From Acidobacteriota bacterium (GTDB taxonomy: Bacteria > Acidobacteriota > Vicinamibacteria > Vicinamibacterales > SCN-69-37): a DNA stretch of 8,254 bases. The stretch lies in contig JAKALV010000139.1 in NCBI GenBank assembly GCA_021824055.1, forward strand, positions 1-8,254, read 5' to 3'. Positions 1-6,373 of this stretch are shown here, in pieces; position 1 is the stretch's first letter, and each line of letters begins with the position of its first letter. The notes under the pieces are model-generated. The model had not been told where the DNA came from and did no database searches. It saw only the letters and a program-made list of their open reading frames with translations. A program made the position numbers and the translations under genes.

Positions 1-631
1 CAAAGGTCAGGTGCTTGAGGATCCCGCCAAACTCCGTGTTGCCTTCTTCGTAGCGGCTCAGGTCGGTGGCGAAATAGTAGAACGTGCCCATCGTGGCGCG
101 GATGTCCGGCAGCGGCAGTCCCGACAGCATCTCGCCATTCGGCACGGTCTCCGGCGGGAACGTGATCGGGACGGTGAGGATGCTGGACGGCACGCCGGCG
201 CGGCCCGCGGTCACCCAGAAGCTCTCGCCGCCGCGAATGCTCTCGACGCGCGGGCGCTTGAGCGGAATGTAGTCCCACAGGAATTCACCCGGGATGCGCC
301 GCACCATGCCGAGATCCGGCAGATAGGTGTTCGTGTCGCGGACGAGGAAATCGTAGATGTTGTGCTTGCCGGGATTCGCGCCGGTGGCAAACGACGCCCA
401 CGAGGTGGGCGATTCCGGCGAGACCGTGGTGGTCAGGTCGAAGATGCCGCCGTGCTCGGCAAGCCGCTTCATGTTCGGCAGCTGCCCTTGGGCCATGAAC
501 TCCCGGACCAGGCGGGGATCCATTCCATCGAAGCCGAGAATGACCATGCGGGGCTTGCCGGTGTGCGCGGGCGTTTTGCTGCCGCAGGACGCAGCCAGAG
601 CCACTGCCAGTAAGAGTGCGAGCTTGCGCAT
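1..631 (-). CDS. Type I phosphodiesterase / alkaline-phosphatase-superfamily lipoprotein, N-terminal part (runs off the left edge)
   Basis: About 210 codons are read from an ATG at 631 with no stop before the window edge, so the C-terminus is missing. Residues 1-16 look like a lipoprotein signal: a basic start (MRK), a hydrophobic run, then AASC with Cys16 as the probable lipidated residue. This implies export and membrane anchoring. The mature part opens with MVILGFDGMDP, whose Asp35 is the typical first metal ligand of the type I phosphodiesterase/nucleotide pyrophosphatase fold. It continues with SPTSWASFATGANPGKHNI (residues 74-92), which matches the nucleophile region of that superfamily; by my alignment Ser74 or a nearby Ser/Thr is the nucleophile. 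Known members hydrolyse phosphodiesters, phosphonates or sulfates; the substrate here cannot be told. The gene diverges from ruvX across only 25 bp, and I see no strong Shine-Dalgarno sequence. The family call is firm; the specific role is unknown. Confidence 0.85.
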   Translation of the reverse strand, partial: MRKLALLLAVALAASCGSKTPAHTGKPRMVILGFDGMDPRLVREFMAQGQLPNMKRLAEHGGIFDLTTTVSPESPTSWASFATGANPGKHNIYDFLVRDTNTYLPDLGMVRRIPGEFLWDYIPLKRPRVESIRGGESFWVTAGRAGVPSSILTVPITFPPETVPNGEMLSGLPLPDIRATMGTFYYFATDLSRYEEGNTEFGGILKHLTF

Positions 632-656
632 GCCGGAATTATGACATTCTCTTGGC

Positions 657-1094
657 GTGCGATTTGTTGGTGTTGACTACGGCCGGAAGCGGATTGGCCT
701 CGCGATCTCCGATGCCACGGCGTTTCTCGCCCGCCCGTGGCAGGTCGTGCCCCTCGCGGATCCACACCCGGAGACGGCGGCGGTCATGATCGCCGACTTC
801 TTCCCGCGGCTCATGAACGAGGACGATGGGGTGGACGGTATCGTGGTGGGACTGCCGCGCCGGCTCGACGGCACGGACACGACCCTCACCGAGGATGCCC
901 GCACATTCGCCCGGCAGCTGCACATGATCACCGGGATCGAGGTGTTCCTGATCGACGAGCGGCTGACGAGCGTCGAAGCGGAGGCGCAGCTGGCGGTGCG
1001 CGAAAAGGACTGGCGCAAGCGCAAGAAGCAGATCGACGCGGTGGCTGCGGCCATCGTCCTGCAGGACTTTCTCGACTCGAGAGTTCGAAGTTGA
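657..1094 (+). CDS. ruvX: RuvX/YqgF-family RNase H-fold nuclease (pre-16S rRNA / Holliday junction resolvase family)
   Basis: The 145-residue product has the usual length for RuvX/YqgF. It starts with GTG at 657 (MRFVGVDYGRKRIGLAISD), the family's signature N-terminus with Asp7 in the first strand. It continues with VVGLPRRLDG near residues 63-72, DERLTSVEA at 100-108 (Asp100/Glu101) and IDAVAAAIVLQDFLD at 126-140 (Asp127). Asp7, the acidic pair at 100-101 and Asp127 make up the RNase H-like active site. Family members are linked to maturation of the 16S rRNA 5' end (YqgF) and to Holliday-junction resolution. No good Shine-Dalgarno sequence precedes the GTG, but no other start keeps the first conserved strand. 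The TGA stop shares one base with the mltG ATG, so the two genes are very likely cotranscribed and translationally coupled. Its promoter probably lies inside the divergent lipoprotein gene. Confidence 0.95.
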   Translation: MRFVGVDYGRKRIGLAISDATAFLARPWQVVPLADPHPETAAVMIADFFPRLMNEDDGVDGIVVGLPRRLDGTDTTLTEDARTFARQLHMITGIEVFLIDERLTSVEAEAQLAVREKDWRKRKKQIDAVAAAIVLQDFLDSRVRS

Positions 1095-2101
1095 TGCTGC
1101 GCCGGCTGATCGCGCTGCTCGTGCTGATCGTTTCGCTCGCCGCCGGCGGGGCGTGGGCGGTGTGGCGCGGACTCAACGAGCCCTACCGGGGGTTCACCGG
1201 CGGCGAAGTGTTCGTCGAGTTGCCGCAGGGCGCGCGGAGCGCCGAGATAGCCGGGCGGCTGGCCGATGCCGGCGTGGTGCCCGACGCGCTGACCTTCCGC
1301 ATTGCCGTGCGGCTGGCGAAGGCCGATCGGCATCTGCAGGCGGGCGAGTATCGCTTCACCGATGCCGCCACGCCCGATCAGATCGTCGCGCGGCTCTCGC
1401 GCGGCGACACCTTCAGGCGCGCGCTCACGTTTCCCGAAGGCCTGACGATCCGCGAGATGGCCGCCATCTTCGAGAACTCGGGCATGGGCCGTGCCGGCGA
1501 TTTCATCCAGGCCGCGAACGCCGTGTCGCTCGTGTCCGACCTCGATCCGGACGCCGGTAATCTCGAGGGCTACCTGTTTCCCAGCACGTATTCGCTGCCG
1601 CGCCGCGCGGGCGCGGACGGCACGATCCGCGCGATGGTGAAGGAGTTCCGCAAGGCGCTCGGGAACGAGCCGCTGCCGGAGGGCGTGTCCGTGCGCGACC
1701 TGGTGACGCTCGCGTCGATTGTGGAGAAGGAAACCTCGCAGTCCTCGGAACGCCCGGTGGTGGCCGGCGTGTATGCCAACCGGCTGCGCATTCACATGGC
1801 GCTGCAGTGCGATCCCACGGTGATCTACGCGCTGATGCTGAACGGCAAGTGGAACGGCAACATCCGCAAGGACGACCTGACGATCGATTCGCCTTACAAC
1901 ACGTATCGCTATCCGGGATTGCCGCCGGGACCGATCGCGTCGCCCGGGAAAGCGTCCCTTGACGCCGCGCGGCATCCGGCGAACGTGCCGTACCTCTACT
2001 TCGTCAGCCGCAACGACGGCACGCACGTTTTCGCGTCCACGCTCGCGGAGCACAACCGCAACGTGCACGCGTTTCAATCAATCAAGCGGTTGGTCAAATA
2101 A
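1094..2101 (+). CDS. mltG: Endolytic transglycosylase MltG (YceG family)
   Basis: The 335-residue protein is close in length to E. coli MltG. MltG is an inner-membrane lytic transglycosylase that cuts nascent peptidoglycan strands and so sets glycan chain length. Residues 1-24 are a basic start followed by one hydrophobic membrane anchor (RRLIALLVLIVSLAAGGAWA). A LysM-like region follows at about 38-105, including LQAGEYRFTDAATPDQIVARL. The catalytic domain holds NLEGYLFPSTY, then ASIVEKET with Glu211 at the position of the catalytic Glu of E. coli MltG. It ends with LQCDPTVIYA, YNTYRYPGLPPGPIASPG and YLYFVSRNDGTHVFA, all family hallmarks. The ATG at 1094 overlaps the ruvX stop by one base. 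A longer open frame continues upstream but has no family similarity. The protein appears intact. It is convergent with nadK, from which it is separated by a 47-bp repeat-bearing spacer. Confidence 0.96.
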   Translation: MLRRLIALLVLIVSLAAGGAWAVWRGLNEPYRGFTGGEVFVELPQGARSAEIAGRLADAGVVPDALTFRIAVRLAKADRHLQAGEYRFTDAATPDQIVARLSRGDTFRRALTFPEGLTIREMAAIFENSGMGRAGDFIQAANAVSLVSDLDPDAGNLEGYLFPSTYSLPRRAGADGTIRAMVKEFRKALGNEPLPEGVSVRDLVTLASIVEKETSQSSERPVVAGVYANRLRIHMALQCDPTVIYALMLNGKWNGNIRKDDLTIDSPYNTYRYPGLPPGPIASPGKASLDAARHPANVPYLYFVSRNDGTHVFASTLAEHNRNVHAFQSIKRLVK

Positions 2102-2142
2102 CCAGCTTCCGATAGCCAGCGAACAGATAACCAGATAATCAG
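2098..2142. repeat. Four degenerate copies of the 8-base unit ATARYCAG between convergent mltG and nadK
   Basis: Copies read ATAACCAG (2098-2105, overlapping the mltG stop codon), ATAGCCAG (2112-2119), ATAACCAG (2127-2134) and ATAATCAG (2135-2142). Start-to-start spacing is 14, 15 and 8 bases. They fill nearly all of the 47-bp gap between the two stop codons. The function is unknown. They resemble other short-unit repeats at gene ends in this window. Confidence 0.7.
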
Positions 2143-2150
2143 CTGTCGCT
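2118..2150. terminator. Possible bidirectional hairpin between mltG and nadK
   Basis: AGCGAACAG (2118-2126) can pair with CTGTCGCT (2143-2150), giving 8 pairs with one bulged A. The 16-base loop consists exactly of two tandem ATARYCAG units. Its place between two convergent stop codons fits a shared transcription end point. There is no following U-run on either strand, so it is not a canonical intrinsic terminator. Confidence 0.3.
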
Positions 2151-2967
2151 AACCCCAGCGCAGTTTCTCGCGCAGCATGTCGAAGTGGCTGCGCCCGGTG
2201 ACGCGGAGCAACTTCACCACGCGCTCGGCCCGGGTCACCACAATGGCGTCACCCGGTTGCAGCGCCACGCCGAACTGCCCGTCGAACGTGGCGACCAGAT
2301 CCGATTGCGCTTCGATCACCGGCTTGAGCACCACCGAGGCGGCGGCGGGCAGCACCACGGGGCGATGGCTCAAGGCGTGCGGCGCGATGGGCGTCAGCAC
2401 CATCGCGTCCACCGACGGCAGCACGATCGGTCCACCGGCAGAGAGGTTGTACGCAGTGGAGCCCGTCGCGGTGGCGACGATCACGCCGTCGGCCTTGATG
2501 TGCGTGACGGGCAGACCGTCGACCGACACATCCACTTCGATCATGCGCGACAACGCGCCGCGGGTGACGACGATGTCATTGAGCGCGAGGCGTTCGGCGA
2601 CATCACGGCCGTCGCGCACCACCCGCCCGTTGAGCATCAGGCGGGTCTCGGTGCGCGTGCGCCCGTCGCACACGGCTTCGAGCGCGTCGATCATTTCGGC
2701 GCGGCTGACTTCCGTCAGGAATCCGAGGCGGCCCAGATTGATGCCGAGCACCGGCGCGTCGAGGCCGGCGACCGCCACCGCGTGCGCGGCGCCAAGCAGC
2801 GTGCCGTCACCGCCGAACGCGATGACCAGATCGAGATCCGCCAGAGGCGAGTCGCGCGACAGCATCACGGTCGGGCGGCCGTGCGCCGAGAGCCACTGGG
2901 CGGCTTCCGCGCGCGCGCTGTCGGCGACGAGTGAGCCTTCGCGACTGATCAGGCCAATGCCAGGCAC
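2149..2967 (-). CDS. nadK: NAD kinase
   Basis: The 272-residue cytosolic enzyme phosphorylates NAD to NADP using ATP or polyphosphate. The diagnostic GGDGT motif is at residues 52-56 (Asp54 is the catalytic/metal residue) within VIAFGGDGTLLGAA. It is followed by GINLGRLGFLTE (75-86), LND at 129-131 (the usual NE pair appears here as N130-D131), and IKADGVIVATATGSTAYNLS (157-176) with SAGGP, the NAD-binding core. The C-terminal half has the repeated beta-strand pattern of the family, ending VTGRSHFDMLREKLRW. A GTG at 2967 is taken as the start because it gives the short N-terminus MPGIGLIS before the Rossmann-like strand. This start lies inside tlyA (19-base overlap), implying translational coupling as the last gene of the minus-strand unit. 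The protein is intact and of normal length. Confidence 0.96.
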   Translation of the reverse strand: MPGIGLISREGSLVADSARAEAAQWLSAHGRPTVMLSRDSPLADLDLVIAFGGDGTLLGAAHAVAVAGLDAPVLGINLGRLGFLTEVSRAEMIDALEAVCDGRTRTETRLMLNGRVVRDGRDVAERLALNDIVVTRGALSRMIEVDVSVDGLPVTHIKADGVIVATATGSTAYNLSAGGPIVLPSVDAMVLTPIAPHALSHRPVVLPAAASVVLKPVIEAQSDLVATFDGQFGVALQPGDAIVVTRAERVVKLLRVTGRSHFDMLREKLRWG

Positions 2968-3692
2968 AGCAGAAACTCTCGATTGCCTTCGGCGCCCTCG
3001 ATCGGCGAGGGCTCCAAGCCGAGGCGCTTCAATCCTACTTCAGCGGCGGCGCGCGTGACGTCGGCCACGACCCGCGTGTGGATGGCGGGATCCCGCACGA
3101 TGCCGCCCCGGCCCACGTCGTCGCGGCCCGCTTCGAACTGCGGTTTGACGAGCGCCACGACGCGCCCGCCGGGCTTGAGCAACGACGGGATCACCGGCAG
3201 GATGAGCGCCAGCGAGATGAAGGACACGTCGATCGTGATGAGGTCGAAGGCGCGGGCGTCGTCGGGCAAGTCCGCCGGCGTGAGGTAGCGGGCGTTCATG
3301 CCTTCCCGCACCACGACCCGCGGATCCTGGCGGAGCTTCCAGTCGATCTGATTGTGACCAACATCAATCGCGACCACGCGCGCCGCGCCGTGATGCAGCA
3401 GCACGTCGGTGAAGCCGCCGGTCGACGCGCCGATGTCGAGCGCGAGCGCGCCGGTGGCGTCGATGGCGAACACATCGAGCGCGCGCGCCAACTTCAAACC
3501 GCCGCGGCTCACCCACGGATGATCCGGCGTCTTGAGCTGAATCTCCGCGTCGTCGTCCACCTGCGTGCCGGCCTTGGTGACGGGCACGCCGTTGACCGTG
3601 ACGTGGTTGCCGAGCACCAGCGCGTGCGCGCGCTCGCGCGACGCGGCCAGACCGCGCGCGAGGATGAGTTGGTCCAGGCGCATCTTGCCCAC
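2949..3692 (-). CDS. tlyA: TlyA-family rRNA 2'-O-methyltransferase (S4 plus FtsJ-like domains)
   Basis: The 247-residue protein combines an N-terminal S4 RNA-binding domain (about 4-60: RLDQLILARGLAASRERA, then HVTVNGVPV) with an FtsJ/RrmJ-type SAM-dependent methyltransferase. The linker VSRGGLKLARAL supplies Lys67, and the SAM loop is LDIGASTGGFTD (85-96). IDVSFISL (154-161) gives Asp155, LVKPQFE (181-187) gives Lys183 and GNREFLL gives Glu239, completing the K-D-K-E tetrad of 2'-O-methyltransferases. TlyA of mycobacteria methylates 16S and 23S rRNA ribose positions and confers capreomycin sensitivity; some homologues are called haemolysins. The GTG at 3692 has GGTGG six bases upstream. An ATG at 3683 (MRLDQL) is an equally sensible start. 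It lies 91 bp after ispA and overlaps nadK. Confidence 0.95.
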   Translation of the reverse strand: MGKMRLDQLILARGLAASRERAHALVLGNHVTVNGVPVTKAGTQVDDDAEIQLKTPDHPWVSRGGLKLARALDVFAIDATGALALDIGASTGGFTDVLLHHGAARVVAIDVGHNQIDWKLRQDPRVVVREGMNARYLTPADLPDDARAFDLITIDVSFISLALILPVIPSLLKPGGRVVALVKPQFEAGRDDVGRGGIVRDPAIHTRVVADVTRAAAEVGLKRLGLEPSPIEGAEGNREFLLCLALA

Positions 3693-3700
3693 GGCTATCC

Positions 3701-3781
3701 ACCGTGAAGAACGTGAAATACGTGAAGAAAGATCTGGCTTTTAGAAAGATCTCTCTTCACGCCCTTGACGTCCTTCACGGT
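3701..3781. repeat. 35-bp-arm imperfect inverted repeat built of 9-base units, ispA-tlyA spacer
   Basis: The left arm at 3701-3735 and the right arm at 3747-3781 are inverted copies matching at 29 of 35 positions, around an 11-base centre (3736-3746). Each arm is itself a run of 9-base units, such as CGTGAAGAA, CGTGAAATA, CGTGAAGAA on the left and CTTCACG-ended units on the right. Both arms end in AGATCT next to the centre. The element fills nearly the entire gap between the ispA stop and the tlyA start. As RNA it would form a long hairpin that could attenuate or protect the transcript. It carries no open frame and no tail of U residues, so terminator function is uncertain. Confidence 0.75.
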
Positions 3782-3783
3782 TA

Positions 3784-4728
3784 TCAGCTCTTCCTGCTGA
3801 TCGTGAGATCGGCAATCTCGAGCAGCAGTCCGCCGAGGCGGGCCGGGACGAGCGCGGCTTTCGCGCGCCGGATGCAGTCGGCGGCGAGTTGCTTTGATGG
3901 CTCGAGTCCATACAGCGACGGGTAGGTAGGCTTGCCGGCGGCGGCGTCCTTGCCCACGGTCTTGCCCAGCGCTTCGGCTGAGCTCTCCACGTCGAGGATG
4001 TCGTCGACGATCTGGAACGCGAGGCCCAGCTCGGCCGCGTAGTTGTCAACGGCCGTCACGGTGGCGTCGTCCGCGCCGGCCATGATTGCGCCGAGCGTGG
4101 CGGCCGCGCGCAAGAGCGCGCCGGTCTTGCGCGCGTGCATGTCGCGCAGCGCAGCCGTAGTCAGCGGCGCGGCGGGCTGGCTCGGCACCTTGCCGGCGGC
4201 GATCAGGTCGATGGCCTGCCCTCCGACCATGCCGTGAGCCCCCGCGGCCTGGGCCAGAACAGCGACTGCGCGGAGCCGGCGGGAAGTCTGGGAATTGAAC
4301 TCGGGAATCAATTCAGTGAATTGATTCCCGAGTTCAATTCCCGCTAGTAGGGCGAATGCCTGCGTGAGCAGGCCATCCCCTGCGAGCACGGCCATGCCGT
4401 CGCCGTGGATGACGTGCGTCGTGGGCCGGCCTCGCCGCAGGACGTCGTCATCCATCGCCGGAAGATCGTCGTGGACGAGCGAATAGGAATGAATGAACTC
4501 GAGCGCGCATGCCGCCGGCAGGGCCGTCTCGCGCGCCGCGTCCACCGATGTGCCGTCTCGCTCGGCGACCGCCTCGGCGGCGGCGAGCGTGAGGCACGGG
4601 CGCAACCGCTTGCCGCCGCCCAGCAGGCCGTAGCGCATCGCATCCACGATCGGGCCGGGCGCTGTCGCGGGCAGAGCCTGTTCGAGCGCCGCTTCGACAA
4701 TGCGGCGAAGGTCTTCGAGCGAGGTCAC
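3784..4728 (-). CDS. ispA: Polyprenyl (farnesyl-type) diphosphate synthase with an in-frame palindrome insertion
   Basis: The 314-residue trans-isoprenyl diphosphate synthase joins isopentenyl diphosphate to allylic diphosphates. Visible motifs are GGGKRLRP (37-44), the first Asp-rich motif HDDLPAMDDD (86-95), GDGLLTQAF (117-125), MVGGQAIDL (167-175), KTGALLRAA (201-209) and the second Asp-rich motif FQIVDDILD (238-246). The DDxxxxD spacing and Tyr82 five residues before the first Asp resemble bacterial farnesyl diphosphate synthase (E. coli IspA), so a C15 product is likely; C20 is possible. The protein is longer than the usual roughly 295-300 residues. Residues 130-146 (starting GIELGNQF) are encoded by a perfect palindrome at 4290-4342, placed between conserved helices. 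Start is GTG at 4728, sharing GTGA with the xseB stop. It ends with TGA directly followed by TAA. All catalytic motifs are intact, so activity is expected. Confidence 0.93.
   Translation of the reverse strand: MTSLEDLRRIVEAALEQALPATAPGPIVDAMRYGLLGGGKRLRPCLTLAAAEAVAERDGTSVDAARETALPAACALEFIHSYSLVHDDLPAMDDDVLRRGRPTTHVIHGDGMAVLAGDGLLTQAFALLAGIELGNQFTELIPEFNSQTSRRLRAVAVLAQAAGAHGMVGGQAIDLIAAGKVPSQPAAPLTTAALRDMHARKTGALLRAAATLGAIMAGADDATVTAVDNYAAELGLAFQIVDDILDVESSAEALGKTVGKDAAAGKPTYPSLYGLEPSKQLAADCIRRAKAALVPARLGGLLLEIADLTISRKS
4290..4342. repeat. Perfect palindrome with 26-bp arms inside ispA
   Basis: The left arm 4290-4315 (beginning GGGAATTGAACTC) is exactly the reverse complement of the right arm 4317-4342 (ending GAGTTCAATTCCC), around a single central G at 4316. 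Each arm also contains two GGGAAT starts 13 bases apart. The arms are about 42% GC (11 of 26), much lower than the flanking coding DNA. The element is open in the ispA frame and encodes about 17 residues. No convincing target-site duplication is visible at its edges. Confidence 0.95.
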
Positions 4729-4967
4729 TCTTTCTCAGCGAGCGACGCGGCGTCTTTCAGCTCGCCGCGATCGGTCAGGACTTCGATGCGGCGCTGGGCC
4801 TCGCCCAGCTGCGCGTGGCAGAACCGCGACAGCTCGACGCCGCGCTCGAACAGCGCCAGCGATTTGTCGAGCGCGAGATCGCCATCCTCCAGCTGCTTGA
4901 CGATCTTCTCCAGCTCGGCGATGGCGCTCTCAAAGTCCTTGATGGACGTTTCCTTCTCTTTGGTCAT
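4725..4967 (-). CDS. xseB: Exodeoxyribonuclease VII small subunit
   Basis: The 80-residue protein is the small subunit that assembles with XseA into exonuclease VII, which degrades single-stranded DNA in both directions to acid-soluble oligonucleotides. It matches the family throughout: SIKDFESAIAELEKIVKQLE (8-27), then DGDLALDKSLALFERGVELS (28-47), a helical hairpin pattern, followed by a second helix to about 66 and a short charged tail ending AEKE. The ATG at 4967 gives the normal family length. The frame extends far upstream, but that part is only the shadow of xseA. The ATGA at 4964-4967 overlaps the xseA stop, and the TGA at 4725-4727 overlaps the ispA GTG. Translation of all three genes is therefore probably coupled, and the large and small subunits are made in step. 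Confidence 0.95.
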   Translation of the reverse strand: MTKEKETSIKDFESAIAELEKIVKQLEDGDLALDKSLALFERGVELSRFCHAQLGEAQRRIEVLTDRGELKDAASLAEKE

Positions 4968-6370
4968 GTGTTCTCTTCGACCCGGCACGCCAGTTCGCCT
5001 TCGGCGAGCGTGACGCGCACGGCGTCGCCCGGCGCGGTGGCTTTGGCGCTTCGAATGATACTCGTCCGTGAGGCGTTCCAACAGACCGCGTAGCCGCGTC
5101 CCAGCACCGCCAACGGGCTGAGCGTGTCGAGGCGGCCGGCCAGCTCGCGGGCCCGCGATTCCTTGGCGAGCGTCCGCAGGCTGATGAGCTGAGTCAGCCG
5201 GCCGTCGGCCCGCACGATGCGCGTCCGCAGGTCTCCGGTGATGCGCCGGAGGTCGCGCTGCTCGAGGCGGCGGCGCAGCGCGTCGAAGCGCTGGCCGGCG
5301 GCGGCGAGCCGGTCGATCGCGGCGGCCTCCAGACGGAAGCCGAGTTCCTGACAGTCGCGATCGCGCATCACGACCCGCGTGGGCCACTGCAGCAGCCGCG
5401 TATCCAGCCGGCCCGTGGCGGCGCGGCGGCGGTCGAGCGCCGCCGAGGCCACCAGGGCGAGCCGCCGCTCCGCCTGACGAATGCGCGTGCGGAAGTTATC
5501 CGCGCGATCCACGACAATCTCCGCGGCGTTCGATGGCGTGGCGGCGCGCACATCCGCGACGAAGTCCGCGATGGTCACGTCCGTTTCGTGCCCGACGGCG
5601 GAGATGACCGGCACCGGGCACGCCGCGATGGCTCGGGCCAGCTTCTCATCGTTGAACGCCCAGAGATCCTCCGCGGACCCGCCGCCGCGGCCGATGATCA
5701 CCACGTCGATCTCGGGCACGGCGACAATTGCGGCGAGCGCGCGGATCAGATCGGCGACCGCGCCGTCGCCCTGCACGCGCGCGGGCCGGATCACGATGCG
5801 CGCATCGGGATGGCGCTGGGTGAGCACCCGCACGATGTCGCGCACGGCCGCGCCGTCGAGCGACGTAATGACGCCGATGCGCCGCGGCAGCACCGGCAGG
5901 GCGCGCTTGCGCGCCGCGTCGAACAGCCCTTCGGATTGCAACTGCTTCTTCAACTGCTCGAAGGCGACCTGCAGGGCGCCGGCGCCGGCCGGTTCGAACG
6001 CGTCGGCGACGATCTGGTACTCGCCCTTCTGCTCGTAGACGCTGAGCCGCCCGCGCGCGACCACGCGCATGCCGTCTTCGGGCCGGAACTTCAGGCGCTG
6101 GACCGTGGCGCGGAACATGACGCCGCGCAGCTGCGCGCGATCGTCCTTCATTGTGAAATACAGATGGCCCGAACTCCACTGCTTGCAGTTCGACAGTTCG
6201 CCCTCGACGCTGATCGTGCCGAACTCGGACTCGATCTGATTCTTGAGCCGCGCCGTCAGTTCGCTGACGCTCATCGGGCCCGCCGGGGCGCGCCTGCCGG
6301 CCGCCGCCGTCCGCGGCGGCACGCCCTCATCGAAGTCGTCGAACGGGAGGACCTTCCAATCGTCGTTCAT
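4964..6370 (-). CDS. xseA: Exodeoxyribonuclease VII large subunit
   Basis: The 468-residue catalytic subunit of exonuclease VII is slightly longer than E. coli XseA. An OB-fold DNA-binding domain lies at about 33-130 (MSVSELTARLK, EGELSNCKQWSSGHLYFTMKD). The catalytic domain follows, with RIGVITSLDGAAVRDI, RPARVQGDGA, IIGRGGGSAEDLWAFNDE and VISAVGHETDVTIADFVAD, the strongest family signatures. An Arg-rich helical stretch and the closing LSPLAVLGRGYAV complete the fold. The first 32 residues are a short acidic and Ala/Pro-rich leader (MNDDWKVLPFDDFDEG) not typical of the family, and Met33 (ATG at 6274) could be an alternative start. The ATG at 6370 lies three bases after the stop of the preceding phosphoesterase gene, which favours the longer form. 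It overlaps xseB by ATGA. Confidence 0.96.
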   Translation of the reverse strand: MNDDWKVLPFDDFDEGVPPRTAAAGRRAPAGPMSVSELTARLKNQIESEFGTISVEGELSNCKQWSSGHLYFTMKDDRAQLRGVMFRATVQRLKFRPEDGMRVVARGRLSVYEQKGEYQIVADAFEPAGAGALQVAFEQLKKQLQSEGLFDAARKRALPVLPRRIGVITSLDGAAVRDIVRVLTQRHPDARIVIRPARVQGDGAVADLIRALAAIVAVPEIDVVIIGRGGGSAEDLWAFNDEKLARAIAACPVPVISAVGHETDVTIADFVADVRAATPSNAAEIVVDRADNFRTRIRQAERRLALVASAALDRRRAATGRLDTRLLQWPTRVVMRDRDCQELGFRLEAAAIDRLAAAGQRFDALRRRLEQRDLRRITGDLRTRIVRADGRLTQLISLRTLAKESRARELAGRLDTLSPLAVLGRGYAVCWNASRTSIIRSAKATAPGDAVRVTLAEGELACRVEENT

Positions 6371-6373
6371 GGC

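Noticed and set aside
677..2077. Long minus-strand open frame opposite ruvX and mltG
   Set aside because: It is antisense to two well-conserved genes, rich in Arg and His as expected of a shadow frame in GC-rich DNA, and has no recognisable domain.
2177..3058. Plus-strand open frame opposite nadK
   Set aside because: Ser/Thr/Arg-rich shadow of the NAD kinase codons with no domain; nadK motifs are unambiguous on the minus strand.
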